Below the pieces are notes generated by a model. It made no database searches, was not told the DNA's origin, and saw nothing but the letters and a program-made list of their open reading frames with translations. DNA of 64,000 nt, taken from NCBI RefSeq assembly GCF_018398335.1, contig NZ_JAHBRX010000001.1:3526001-3590000 (forward strand), given 5' to 3'. Positions 18,801-28,343 of the stretch are shown one piece after another (the stretch's first letter is position 1; every line of letters begins with the position of its first letter). The stretch comes from Chelatococcus sp. HY11 (GTDB lineage: Bacteria; Pseudomonadota; Alphaproteobacteria; Rhizobiales; Beijerinckiaceae). Made by a program: the position numbers and the translations under genes.

Positions 18801-20801
18801 ACCGCGCGTGGTGGCTGGGAAGCCGTGAAGAGGCACTTCCGGGAGCTCGACGTTGATATCCAGTCGACGCCGGTGACGGTGGCGGGCGTCGGCGACATGT
18901 CGGGGGATGTCTTCGGCAATGGCATGCTACTGTCGGAGCAGCTGAAGCTCGTGGCCGCCTTCGACCATCGCGACATCTTCCTCGATCCGAACCCGGATCC
19001 CGCTGTGGGCTACGCGGAACGGCAGCGGCTCTTTGCGCTGCCGCGATCGAGCTGGCAGGACTACGACACCGCGCTGATTTCGGACGGCGGTGGGGTCTTC
19101 TCGCGCGCCGCCAAATCCATTCCGCTGTCGCCGGCTGCGCAGGCCGCGATCGGCCTCACGCAAGATCACGCCTCGCCCCAGGAGGTGATGTCAGCCATCC
19201 TCAAGGCCCCTGTCGATCTCCTGTGGTTCGGCGGCATCGGCACCTATATCCGCGCCAGTGAGGAGACCGATGCCGAGGCGGGCGATCGCAACAACGACGC
19301 CATACGCATCACGGGTCAGTCCGTCCGCGCGAAGGTGATCGGCGAGGGTGCCAACCTGGGCATGACCCAACGCGGGCGTATCGAGGCGGCGGAGGCCGGC
19401 GTTCGCCTCAACACCGACGCCATCGACAATTCGGCAGGCGTCAATTCCTCCGACGTCGAGGTGAACATCAAGATCGCGCTGGCACCCCCGGTGAAGGAGG
19501 GGCGGCTTGATGAAGCCGGCCGTGACAGCCTGCTTGTCGAGATGACGGACGAGGTCGCCCGGCTCGTCCTGACGAACAACTATCTGCAGACACTCGCTAT
19601 TTCGCTCGCTGAGCGGCGCGGGACCGAGGAGCTCGGCTTTGCCCGTCGCCTCATGCGTGTGCTGGAGGCGGAAGGACGTCTTGATCGCGCGGTGGAATTC
19701 CTGCCGGACGACGCGACGCTCGCCCAGCGCCAGCAGCGCGGTGAAAACCTGACGCGGCCGGAGATCGCGGTCATCCTCGCCTATGCCAAGCTCGCGCTCT
19801 ACGACGCGATCCTCGAAAGCCCGGTACCGGATGACCCGTATCTTGCGGGCGAACTGATGCGGTATATGCCGAAGCCTTTGCGGGAGCGGTTCCCGGACGC
19901 GGTGACGGCGCATCGCCTGCGACGGGAGATCATTGCGACGCAGCTTGCCAATGCCATCATCAATCGCGGCGGGCCGACGATTGTCACGCGCCTCGCGGAT
20001 GAGACGGGGGCTGATGCGCCAACGATCGCCGCTGCCTACGCGGCGGTCCGGGACGCCTATGGGCTGATCGAGCTGAATGCGGGCATTGACGCGCTCGATG
20101 AGCGCATCGGCCATTCCGCCGACGACATCAATGCGGCCATGCAGCTTGATCTCTATGCGGGCTTGCAGGACCTTCTCGTCGATGGGCTCTCCTGGTTCAT
20201 CCGCAACGCGGATTTCCAGGCCGAGGGAATCCAGAAGATCGTCGCGCGCTACCGTCGCGGCATCGCGACTGTCGAGGCGGCCTTGCCGGCCGCGCTGTCC
20301 GCGGATGTCCGCGAGGGGCTCGAAGCGCGAAGCACGAGCCTGGAGGAGGCCGGGATCCCCGCGCCGCTGGCACGGCGGCTTGCCGCCTTGTCGGAGCTGG
20401 GCGCCGCGCCGGACATCGTGCGTATTTCCCAGGCGAGTGATCGCGATGCCGACGAAGTGGCCGCGATCCACTTCGCGGTGGAGAGCAGCTTCCGTCTCCG
20501 AGAGCTCGCGGCCGCGGCGCGCGGGCTGCCGGTGACCGACTACTACGACCGGCTTGCGCTCGGCCGTGCGCTCGGCGGCATCGCCAGCGCGCATCGCCGC
20601 CTGACAACGGCCATCGTCGCGACCGGGGCGCCCGCGCGGGATGCCGCCGCGGCCCGCGAGGCCGTGCGCCTCTGGGCGGAAGCGCGGGGCGGCGAGGTGG
20701 AGCGCATCCGTTCGACCGTAGAAAGCATCGCGGGTTCTGGGCTGACGCTGTCGCGCCTGACGGTCGCGGCGGGCCTCGTAGGGGATCTGGTGAAGTCATG
20801 A
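15813..20801 (+). CDS. gdhB: NAD-specific glutamate dehydrogenase, 180-kDa class
   Basis: 1662 aa from ATG 15813 (GGGAG in front). This is the giant NAD-GDH class of proteobacteria, which deaminates L-glutamate to 2-oxoglutarate in catabolism. A long N-terminal regulatory part (about 1-700, with ACT-like stretches) precedes the catalytic region. The latter contains [33 protein letters not shown] and VPVGAKGGF (active-site Lys). It also has the Rossmann part [32 protein letters not shown] and [16 protein letters not shown] C-terminal helical domain completes the usual length of about 1600 aa. The stop overlaps bluB by four bases. Confidence 0.96.
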   Translation: [1662 protein letters not shown]

Positions 20802-21460
20802 CGCAGCGACCGTGCCAACCCGTCGACCCACCGGAATTCGGCCCGGCGTTTCGCAAGCAGCTGGAGGAGCTCCTCGCATGGCGGCGGGACGTGCGCCGCT
20901 TCACCGGCGCGCCCATGCAGGAGGGCATGCTGCGGCATCTCATCGATCTCGCCGTGATGGCTCCCTCTGTCGGGAACAGCCAGCCGTGGCGCTTCGTGGA
21001 GGTCGTCACCCCGGCGCGGCGGCAGGCCATCATCGCCGAATTCGAGCGTTGCAATGCCGAGGCATTGAAGAGCTATACGGGTGATCGCGCGTCATCCTAT
21101 GCCACGCTGAAACTTGCGGGCCTGCGCGATGCGCCGGCCCATATCGCGGTCTTCAACGAAGACAAGCCACTGGCGGGATATGGCCTTGGCCGGCGGACCA
21201 TGCCGGAGACGCTCCATTATTCCACCCTGATGGCGATTCATACGCTATGGCTTGCGGCCCGCGCCGAGGGGCTTGGCATGGGGTGGGTCTCCATCCTCGA
21301 CCCCGAACGCGTCAAGGCAGCCCTTGACGTGCCGCCCACATGGTCGTTTATCGCCTATCTATGCATCGGCGAGCCCTGTGAAGAACATCTCGATCCGGAG
21401 CTCGTCCGCCACGGCTGGCAGGAGACCTTGCCGATCGAAGCCGTTCTTCACAGCCGCTGA
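20798..21460 (+). CDS. bluB: 5,6-dimethylbenzimidazole synthase
   Basis: 220 aa nitroreductase-fold enzyme that cannibalises FMNH2 to form the lower ligand (DMB) of cobalamin. Family blocks are RRDVRRFTGAPM (flavin phosphate binding), DLAVMAPSVGNSQPWRF, the DAPAHIAVFNE strand and GLGRRTMPETLHYSTLMAIHTLWLAARAEGLGMGWVS, the region that distinguishes BluB from ordinary nitroreductases. ATG overlaps the gdhB stop (ATGA), so translation is likely coupled. A link between NAD-GDH and cobalamin synthesis is not implied beyond shared transcription. Confidence 0.95.
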   Translation: MTQRPCQPVDPPEFGPAFRKQLEELLAWRRDVRRFTGAPMQEGMLRHLIDLAVMAPSVGNSQPWRFVEVVTPARRQAIIAEFERCNAEALKSYTGDRASSYATLKLAGLRDAPAHIAVFNEDKPLAGYGLGRRTMPETLHYSTLMAIHTLWLAARAEGLGMGWVSILDPERVKAALDVPPTWSFIAYLCIGEPCEEHLDPELVRHGWQETLPIEAVLHSR

Positions 21461-21475
21461 CCCTGCAAGGCCCCC

Positions 21476-22879
21476 TTGTCATCACTCCATCAGCGGCATA
21501 AGTCGCTTCCCGCAGAGCCGGTGGCGCCAGGGTATCCGCCCAAGCGCGCGGTCGTCGCCTGGATCTTCTTTGACTGGGCCACGCAGCCGTTCTTCACGTT
21601 GATCACCACCTTCGTGTTCGCGCCTTATTTCGCGGCGCGCCTCGCGTCCGATCCCGTGAGCGGGCAAAGCCTCTGGGGCTACGCGACGGGCGTTGCCGGG
21701 CTCGCGATCGCGCTGACGTCGCCGTTCCTCGGCGCGGTCGCGGACACGACAGGCCCCAAGAAGCCCTGGATCGTTGTCTTCGGCCTGCTGCTGGCCGTTG
21801 GCTCGGCGGCCTTGTGGTGGGCAGCCCCTGGCGTGCCGGGGGCGGTCGCGCTGGCGCTCGTCGCCTTTGCCGTTGCGACGATCGGCGCTGAATTCGCCAC
21901 GGTCTTCAACAATTCCATGATGCCGCATCTGGTGCCGCCTGAGCGCATCGGCCGGCTGTCCGGCGCCGGCTGGGCGACGGGCTATGTGGGTGGATTGATC
22001 TCGCTGGCCCTGACGCTGGCCCTCTTCGCGGCGTCGCCTGACACCGGCCGGACGCTGGCCGGGCTCACACCACTCTTCGGGCTTGATCCCGCGACCTTTG
22101 CCGGTGATCGGCTGGTGGGTCCCCTGACGGCCCTGTGGTTCATCGTCTTCGTGATCCCCATGCTGCTTCTGACGCCGGATGTGAAGCCCAGCGGGATCCC
22201 GCTCAAGGTCGCCATGCGCGCGGGCTTCAACGCCTTGACGGAAACCGTGCGCCAGGCAAAGAGCCTCGGCGATATCGGCCGCTTCCTCCTCGCCAATATG
22301 ATCTATCAGGACGGCCTTGTGGCGCTGTTTGCCTTCGGCGGGATTTACGCCGCCGGCGTGTTCGGCTGGGGCATGATCGAGATTGGCGTCTTCGGAATTC
22401 TGTTGACCTTGACCGGGACGATCGGCGCCTTCATCGGCGGGCGCCTCGATGATGCCATCGGCGGCAAGCGGGTCATCCTCGGGGCATTGACCATCCTCGT
22501 CCTGTGCTGCCTCGGTATACTCTCGCTCGGACGGGACCATATCCTGTTCGTCTGGCCGACAGGTCCCATGATCCCGGGGGCGGGGCTTTATGCCCACCTG
22601 CCGGAAAAGGTCTATGTCGCGCTCGGTCTCGCCATCGGCCTCGTCGCGGGGCCGCTGCAGGCCTCCTCACGCAGCCTGCTCGTCCGTCTCGCGCCACCTG
22701 GGCAGGCCGGGCAGTTCTTCGGCCTCTTCGCGCTGTCGGGCAAGGTGACCTCCTTCCTGGGGCCGACACTCGTCGCCACCGCCACCTATCTGTTCCAGAG
22801 CCAGGCCGCCGGTCTCGCCGTTCTCATCGGCTTCTTCGGTCTCGGCGGCCTCCTGATCGCCGGCGTTCGCGCACGCTGA
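21476..22879 (+). CDS. MFS transporter, UMF1/Atg22-like
   Basis: 467 aa with 12 predicted membrane helices. The start block AVVAWIFFDWATQPFFTLITTFVFAPYFA and SPFLGAVADTTGPKKPWI are those of the bacterial UMF1 (Vps22/Atg22-related) branch of the MFS. The start at TTG 21476 is weakly supported (AAGG upstream). It lies 15 bases after bluB and is probably in the same operon. Substrate unknown; export of a small metabolite is possible. Confidence 0.85.
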   Translation: MSSLHQRHKSLPAEPVAPGYPPKRAVVAWIFFDWATQPFFTLITTFVFAPYFAARLASDPVSGQSLWGYATGVAGLAIALTSPFLGAVADTTGPKKPWIVVFGLLLAVGSAALWWAAPGVPGAVALALVAFAVATIGAEFATVFNNSMMPHLVPPERIGRLSGAGWATGYVGGLISLALTLALFAASPDTGRTLAGLTPLFGLDPATFAGDRLVGPLTALWFIVFVIPMLLLTPDVKPSGIPLKVAMRAGFNALTETVRQAKSLGDIGRFLLANMIYQDGLVALFAFGGIYAAGVFGWGMIEIGVFGILLTLTGTIGAFIGGRLDDAIGGKRVILGALTILVLCCLGILSLGRDHILFVWPTGPMIPGAGLYAHLPEKVYVALGLAIGLVAGPLQASSRSLLVRLAPPGQAGQFFGLFALSGKVTSFLGPTLVATATYLFQSQAAGLAVLIGFFGLGGLLIAGVRAR

Positions 22880-22972
22880 GTGGCGGGGGGCCGCCTCGGC
22901 TTCGACCGAGCGTGGCCACCGGAAAAGATCAGGGGCTTCAATCGAGGCTCGATATGCGATCGGTCGTCGCGC

Positions 22973-24004
22973 TCAAGGCTGCCAGGGCGCGTCGTCGGTT
23001 TCGGCTTCCGCGGCGGCCACGCCGTCAAGTGTCGCCATGACAGCCCGCAGCACCTCACGCACGCCGGCGCCTGAGGCGGCCGAGATCACGTAGGGCGTGC
23101 GCTTGGAGGCCCGTTTCAGCCGCGCGACCTGATCCTTGCGGGTCTCGTCATCAAGCGAGTCGGCTTTCGTCAGTACTACGATCTCGGGCTTGTCGCTCAA
23201 TCCGTGGCCATAGGCCTCAAGCTCCGCGCGCACGGTCTTATAGGCCTTGCCCGCGTGCTCGCCGGTGCCGTCGACGAGATGGAGCAGGACCCGGCAACGC
23301 TCGACATGGCCGAGGAAGCGGTCGCCCAGGCCATGTCCCTCGTGGGCGCCCTCGATGAGGCCGGGGATGTCCGCCAGCACAAATTCCCGGCCATCCACGC
23401 CGACCACGCCGAGGCCCGGATGCAGCGTCGTGAAGGGATAATCGGCGATCTTAGGCTTTGCGGCGCTGACCGCGGCGAGAAATGTGGACTTGCCGGCATT
23501 GGGCAGGCCGACGAGGCCGGCATCGGCGATAAGCTTCAGCCGAAGCCAGATCCACATCTCGGTGCCGGTCTGGCCGGGATTGGCGTGGCGCGGGGCCTGG
23601 TTGGTGGACGACTTGAAATAGGCGTTGCCGAACCCGCCATTGCCGCCGCGCGCCAGAACGACCCGCTGGCCGACCTCGGTCATGTCGGCGAGCAGGGTCT
23701 CGCCATCCTCCGTATAGATCTCGGTGCCTTGGGGAACCTTGAGCACCACATCGTCACCGCGCGGGCCGTTGCGGTTCTTGCCCATGCCGTGCATGCCCGG
23801 CCGGGCCTTGAAATGCTGCTGGTAGCGATAGTCGATCAACGTGTTGAGCCCGTCGGTGCACTCCACGATGACATCGCCGCCGCGACCGCCGTCACCGCCG
23901 TTTGGGCCGCCAAATTCGATGAATTTTTCGCGCCGGAAGGAGACGCATCCCGCGCCACCATCACCAGAGCGCACATAGACCTTGGCTTGATCGAGAAACT
24001 TCAT
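22973..24004 (-). CDS. obgE: Obg-family ribosome-assembly GTPase
   Basis: 343 aa from ATG 24004 ([19 protein letters not shown]), with CGGGAG upstream; the frame extends further but without homology. It has the glycine-rich Obg fold ([25 protein letters not shown]), then a GTPase domain: G1 [10 protein letters not shown]3 [12 protein letters not shown] and G4 [10 protein letters not shown]. The extended C-terminal domain of E. coli ObgE is short here, as in many alphaproteobacteria. It acts in 50S maturation and stringent control. It is separated from the GNAT-rpmA-rplU run by an inserted protease gene. Confidence 0.96.
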   Translation of the reverse strand: MKFLDQAKVYVRSGDGGAGCVSFRREKFIEFGGPNGGDGGRGGDVIVECTDGLNTLIDYRYQQHFKARPGMHGMGKNRNGPRGDDVVLKVPQGTEIYTEDGETLLADMTEVGQRVVLARGGNGGFGNAYFKSSTNQAPRHANPGQTGTEMWIWLRLKLIADAGLVGLPNAGKSTFLAAVSAAKPKIADYPFTTLHPGLGVVGVDGREFVLADIPGLIEGAHEGHGLGDRFLGHVERCRVLLHLVDGTGEHAGKAYKTVRAELEAYGHGLSDKPEIVVLTKADSLDDETRKDQVARLKRASKRTPYVISAASGAGVREVLRAVMATLDGVAAAEAETDDAPWQP

Positions 24005-24207
24005 GGCACCACTCCCGCCCACCGCGGGACGAGCCTTGTTCCTACAGGAGGTTGGTGAAGGCTGCAACGTGTCGTGGCCTCTCAAGATGCGCGCTGCGTG
24101 TGCGCAGAACGCAAATTCACGCGTGAACTGCCAGGTTTTCAGCGCAGTCCGCGTGTCAATCCATGACAAGAGCGAATAACGCATTCGGTGCTGATGTGAG
24201 GAATGAA

Positions 24208-25566
24208 ATGAGTATAGCGAATAATATTCCGACTGGAAACCGTGCGATAGACGGGCTTATTCATCAATATAAATGGTCATCAAATATTATAACTTATAGC
24301 TTTCCAAGTTCCTTGTCGGACTATGGAGATAATTATCCAATTGATTATATTGCCGATTTCAAAGGGGTTGCTAAAGGCGTCAAAGAAAAGGCTCGTGAAT
24401 TTTTCAGAGAGATTGAGAAGGTAATCAACGTAAAATTTTATGAGTACGAGGCCGATCCGGGCCGGGCCATCATTCGTATCGCGCAAAGTCGCGTAAAAAA
24501 TCCCTGCGCCTATTTACCAGATACTCATCATTGCGCCGGCGATGTCTGGCTTCCAATCACGGATGACTATTGCGAACTCAACGAGGGCGGCTTCGAGCAC
24601 CACGCAATACGTCACGAAATTGGTCATGCCTTGGGTTTGAAGCATCCTCATGATTCCGGCGCCTTCGGGACGCTTCCGCAGGAACAAGACAGCTCCCGTT
24701 TTACAGTCATGAGCTATAATACTTACCGCGACTATTGGAGCTTGGGCTGCAGCCGAGGCGAACATCCCCAGAGCTTCATGCCGCTGGATGTGCTGGCGCT
24801 TCAAGCACTCTATGGTCCACCGGCCCTGTCGCCAAACTCCGGGATCGATAGTTTATATTCATGGGATCCTTTGAAGGGCCACAGTTTCCGCGACGGTCAA
24901 TATCGCAAGAAAGCGTCGGGCGACTATGTCTTCGAGACAATTGTTGATGACGGCGGATGGGACACTTTCGATTTCTCGAACTTTACGCGGGATCTGAATA
25001 TCGACCTTCGACCAGGAGGGGCGAGCCACGTCATGCCACGCTTCTTGAAGTACGGCGAGACCGCCGAGCAGATGGTTGTCTGCACGCCGATGTCACCTCG
25101 GGATGACCCCCGCTTCTTCATCGAGGCCGCAATCGGAGGGGCCGGGAACGACGCGATGAAGGGCAATTGCGGTCCCAATCATCTTCGCGGCGGAGGAGGT
25201 CATGATCGCATCAATGGATACGCCGGGGATGACAGGCTTGAGGGCGACGATGGAGATGACGTGCTTTGGGGCGGTCGCGGAGATGACTTCATGGCGGGAG
25301 GAACGGGACGAAACCTTTTCTATATTACTCCCGGCGATGGGCATGACGTGATCGAGGATTTCAAGCGAGGTTCGGGTAATGTCATCGATCTCAGGCGCTT
25401 CGGCATAACAGCACCGGAGGATGTGAAGATGCTGGACACTCCGGCCTTTGGCGGCTCCGTGACACTGCATCTTGTTGCTTTCAACGGAGAGGGTGAAGCC
25501 AAACTCACCTTGATCGGCATGACAGTACAGGAGGTCCGCGCGGATCCAGCGATGTTCCTGTTCTGA
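24208..25566 (+). CDS. Serralysin-type (M10) metalloprotease with RTX repeats
   Basis: 452 aa from ATG 24208 (GAGGAATGAA in front; ATG 24163 is an alternative). The zinc site [13 protein letters not shown] and Met-turn [12 protein letters not shown] define the M10 metzincins of the serralysin group. C-terminally the calcium-binding RTX nonapeptides ([29 protein letters not shown] and [11 protein letters not shown]) form a beta-roll, followed by a [19 protein letters not shown] block and a hydrophobic end, MFLF, consistent with type I secretion. No secretion genes are nearby. The 5' third is clearly more AT-rich than its neighbours, and the gene interrupts the obgE-rpmA-rplU neighbourhood, which suggests acquisition. 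Confidence 0.9.
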   Translation: MSIANNIPTGNRAIDGLIHQYKWSSNIITYSFPSSLSDYGDNYPIDYIADFKGVAKGVKEKAREFFREIEKVINVKFYEYEADPGRAIIRIAQSRVKNPCAYLPDTHHCAGDVWLPITDDYCELNEGGFEHHAIRHEIGHALGLKHPHDSGAFGTLPQEQDSSRFTVMSYNTYRDYWSLGCSRGEHPQSFMPLDVLALQALYGPPALSPNSGIDSLYSWDPLKGHSFRDGQYRKKASGDYVFETIVDDGGWDTFDFSNFTRDLNIDLRPGGASHVMPRFLKYGETAEQMVVCTPMSPRDDPRFFIEAAIGGAGNDAMKGNCGPNHLRGGGGHDRINGYAGDDRLEGDDGDDVLWGGRGDDFMAGGTGRNLFYITPGDGHDVIEDFKRGSGNVIDLRRFGITAPEDVKMLDTPAFGGSVTLHLVAFNGEGEAKLTLIGMTVQEVRADPAMFLF

Positions 25567-25651
25567 TGGGCGGTTTACGTTCACCCCGCGTTGCGCATGC
25601 TGCGGAGAAGCCGTCGAACCAGACGCTCTTCCGCTCAACGCACATGCGAAG

Positions 25652-25690
25652 ACCCGGCCGTCGTGTGTGACGGCCGGGTTATTTGTTTCA
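25652..25690. terminator. Terminator between the protease gene and the GNAT gene
   Basis: Perfect 11-bp stem ACCCGGCCGTC (25652-25662) / GACGGCCGGGT (25669-25679), loop GTGTGT, then TTATTTGTTT. It lies between convergent genes. Confidence 0.85.
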
Positions 25691-26236
25691 TGCCGCCATG
25701 GCGCTTTCACGCCAACGGGTACGACCGAGCATCGTGTCGGAATGGGCGCGATGACGGCCCAGGGCCTGCGATTCGAGCAGTCCCTCACCGACCACCACAA
25801 AGCCCAGCTTCTCCTGGACGCGCAACGATGCCTCGTTGTCACTGAATGCCCCGGACGTAAGGTGCACGTCCGATGAGCCAGCGAAGAAGCCCGCCACATA
25901 GGCAGCGGCGGTCTCGGTGGCCAATCCCTTGCCCCAGTGGGGCTCAGCGAGCCAGTAACCGAGATTCATCGCGCCGTGGCGTGGTCTGATCGACATAACG
26001 CCCGCCGGCGTACCATCGACAACCACCGTATGGTGCCAACTGATGCCCGCGCGCGTCTGGGCTTCAGCCCTTGAGGCAAAATCCTCGACCCCGGCGAGCG
26101 GAAGAGGCCATGGCACACGGCTTAGCTGGCGCACGACGCCCCACGTCATCGCCGCGTGCAGCGCTTTTGCGTCCCCGGCGACGATGGGGCGGAGAAGAGC
26201 GCGTTGAGTCTCTATCGCATTGTCCAGCATCTCCAC
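25688..26236 (-). CDS. GNAT-family N-acetyltransferase (RimJ-like)
   Basis: 182 aa. The N-terminal TQRALLRPIVAGDAKALHAAM, the central LGYWLAEPHWGKGLATETAAAYVAGFF (acetyl-CoA-binding, modified Q/RxxGxG/A loop) and NEASLRVQEKLGFVVVGEG are standard for RimJ/RimL-type GNAT proteins. The acceptor may be a ribosomal protein or a small molecule. It starts four bases after the stop of a second GNAT gene, and such a pair between obgE and rpmA is usual in Hyphomicrobiales. Confidence 0.9.
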   Translation of the reverse strand: MEMLDNAIETQRALLRPIVAGDAKALHAAMTWGVVRQLSRVPWPLPLAGVEDFASRAEAQTRAGISWHHTVVVDGTPAGVMSIRPRHGAMNLGYWLAEPHWGKGLATETAAAYVAGFFAGSSDVHLTSGAFSDNEASLRVQEKLGFVVVGEGLLESQALGRHRAHSDTMLGRTRWRESAMAA

Positions 26237-26240
26237 CTCC

Positions 26241-26879
26241 TTATCCTAATGGCGCCGTCAGGGCTGTGTCGTTCCGCACGCCCTCAACGACCACCGCTGG
26301 TCCCCACTGCTTGAGGCTGGCCCAGATGCCGCGCTCAAGGGCGAAAAGATCAACGGGAAGCCGGCCACCGCGGGCTGGAAAGTCCATGAATCCCGCACCG
26401 TCATGGTGGAAGCCGCACTTTTCCAGGACGTGGCGGGACGCCGGGTTGACCACCCGGACAGCCGCCGAGAGTCCCCGGCTGTCGCTGCGGGCGAACAGAA
26501 CGTCGATGAGGCCACGCAGTGCCTCCGTCGCCAGCCCCCGACCCCAGTAAGGTCTACCCAGCCAGTAACCGACCGAAGGCAGCGATGTTTCCGGCTCGCG
26601 GGTGGCGCCGAACGCTCCGATGATGTCATCGGGCGCGTGGCGGAAGGCCGCGACCAGGATGAGGTGCTGCCCGGCCGCGTTGCCCGCGCGGGCGGTCGTG
26701 ATGAATTGTTCCGCCAGGCCTGGTGGATAGGGATGCGGAACAAGAGCCGTCATTTCAGCTACGGCTTTGTCACCGGCCAAGCATGCGATGGCGGCTGCGT
26801 CGGCGAGGCGCGGCGAGCGCAGGGCAAGCCGTTCGGTCTCGATGACGAAGGCGTCTTCGATGATGCCGCAGGTGAACAT
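26241..26879 (-). CDS. GNAT-family N-acetyltransferase
   Basis: 212 aa. TERLALRSPRLADAAAIA at the start, VGYWLGRPYWGRGLATEALRGLID with the acetyl-CoA loop RGLATEA, and NPASRHVLEKCGFHHDG place it in the RimJ/RimL GNAT group, a paralogue of the following gene. Conserved context next to rpmA suggests a housekeeping modification, but the acceptor is unknown. Confidence 0.9.
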   Translation of the reverse strand: MFTCGIIEDAFVIETERLALRSPRLADAAAIACLAGDKAVAEMTALVPHPYPPGLAEQFITTARAGNAAGQHLILVAAFRHAPDDIIGAFGATREPETSLPSVGYWLGRPYWGRGLATEALRGLIDVLFARSDSRGLSAAVRVVNPASRHVLEKCGFHHDGAGFMDFPARGGRLPVDLFALERGIWASLKQWGPAVVVEGVRNDTALTAPLG

Positions 26880-26927
26880 CGTTCGCTCCGTTCCAAAAGG
26901 CCGTGTGCCAGCGCGGCAACGACGGCG

Positions 26928-26963
26928 AAAACGACGAAGGGGAGATGGTCATCCCATCTCCCC
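26928..26963 (-). terminator. Probable terminator downstream of rpmA
   Basis: Perfect 10-bp stem GGGGAGATGG (26939-26948) / CCATCTCCCC (26954-26963), loop of five. On the minus strand it is followed by TTCGTCGTTTT. It would separate the ribosomal genes from the GNAT pair. Confidence 0.6.
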
Positions 26964-27054
26964 TGTCGCTTGGATCCGAAGCTATCGTAAGGAGCCTCTT
27001 GATCCGCCGGTTCGCTGGGATGCCGGCGGAGCTCCTCGTCTTAAGCTGCGCCGT

Positions 27055-27321
27055 TTACTCTGCCGCCTGTTGGGCGGGTACAACCGATACAAATGCTCGT
27101 CCGGCACGTTTCGTGAAGTCGACGCGGCCTGCGCAAAGCGCGAAGAGCGTATGGTCTTTGCCCATGCCGACGTTGGCGCCCGCGTGCACCTTGGTGCCGC
27201 GTTGGCGGATAAGGATGTTGCCGGAAATGACGCTTTCGCCACCGAACTTCTTCACGCCGAGACGCCGGCCGTCCGAGTCACGACCGTTGCGCGACGAGCC
27301 GCCTGCCTTTTTGTGAGCCAT
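27055..27321 (-). CDS. rpmA: 50S ribosomal protein L27
   Basis: 88 aa. [20 protein letters not shown], then [25 protein letters not shown] and [11 protein letters not shown] are diagnostic. The N-terminal tail reaches the peptidyl-transferase centre. AGGAG lies six bases before ATG. The C-terminus is a few residues longer than in E. coli. It follows rplU in the usual order. Confidence 0.98.
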   Translation of the reverse strand: MAHKKAGGSSRNGRDSDGRRLGVKKFGGESVISGNILIRQRGTKVHAGANVGMGKDHTLFALCAGRVDFTKRAGRAFVSVVPAQQAAE

Positions 27322-27415
27322 GGTGAAACTCCTGAATTACTTGCCGTGTGTAGCGCGAGACGCCGTTTCCGCAACTCTGAACGCTACTGCCTAAACCTTC
27401 GTTGAACCCTACCGC

Positions 27416-28087
27416 TCAGTAGTCCTCACCGGACTTCAGCTCGGCCTGATCGATCTTCGCACGGGGCGGCTTGCCGGCCAGGAGCTCCTTGGCCTGCTCG
27501 ATCCACTCGTCGCGTGCAATGCGACCGCGCAGGGCGAGTTCGGCATCGTACTTCTCGATGTCGGCCTCGGTCCAGGCCGCGATCTGATCCCAGCTCGTGA
27601 CGCCAGCGGCGCGCAGCTTCTTCTCGATGGTCGGGCCGATGCCCGCTATCAGCGAGAGATTGCTATGATCGCCGGCAGTGTCAGCCGCGGCGGCGGCTTC
27701 CGTTGCCTTCGCTTCCGTCGCCTTGGCCTTCGGTGCGGGCTTCGCGGCCGCGACCTTCGCCGACGGCTTCGCGCCACCCGTGAGAATCTCCGTGATGCGC
27801 ACCACGGTCAGGTCCTGACGGTGACCACGCTTGCGCTTCGAGTTCTGCCGGCGACGCTTCTTGAAGGCGATGACCTTGTCGCCGCGGCTCTGCTCTACGA
27901 GCTCACCGGCAACGGTGGCGCCGGCCACGAAGGGCGCGCCCACTTCGGTTGTCTCGCCATTGCCAAGCATCAGCACGTCGCTGAAGGCAATGATGTCACC
28001 AGGCTCGCCGGCAAGGCGCTCGATGGTGATAACGTCGGCGGCGGCGACGCGGTACTGTTTGCCGCCGGTCTTGATAACTGCGAACAT
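27416..28087 (-). CDS. rplU: 50S ribosomal protein L21 with helix-hairpin-helix extension
   Basis: 223 aa from ATG 28087 ([16 protein letters not shown]). Residues 1-103 are ordinary L21, including the [16 protein letters not shown] basic loop. After an Ala/Lys linker (about 108-140) comes a domain [36 protein letters not shown], a helix-hairpin-helix fold seen as an L21 tail in some Hyphomicrobiales. Such domains usually bind nucleic acid or mediate contacts; its ribosomal role is not known. Confidence 0.95.
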   Translation of the reverse strand: MFAVIKTGGKQYRVAAADVITIERLAGEPGDIIAFSDVLMLGNGETTEVGAPFVAGATVAGELVEQSRGDKVIAFKKRRRQNSKRKRGHRQDLTVVRITEILTGGAKPSAKVAAAKPAPKAKATEAKATEAAAAADTAGDHSNLSLIAGIGPTIEKKLRAAGVTSWDQIAAWTEADIEKYDAELALRGRIARDEWIEQAKELLAGKPPRAKIDQAELKSGEDY

Positions 28088-28343
28088 CGTTCTTGTCCCG
28101 TGTTCCTCCCGGCTCTTTGCGGCTGGAGCCACAAGGCCGGCTTTTTGGCAGATGTTGCCGTACGCACGCGTGGCGCTTTCAAGGCTGAAGGAGCCACGCA
28201 CAGGTACGGAGCGCGAAAAGACTTCGCATGGAATGAGGGTCGATACATCCCACGGGCATGCATGTCAACGCGTTGACGGTGCAAAATGTACCACGAGCCC
28301 CTTGATCTTGCGCCGGTGTCACGTATAAGTGCCGCGCCGACGC

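Noticed and set aside
19191-20594. 467-codon minus-strand frame
   Set aside because: Antisense of the NAD-GDH gene; no ribosome binding site or homology.
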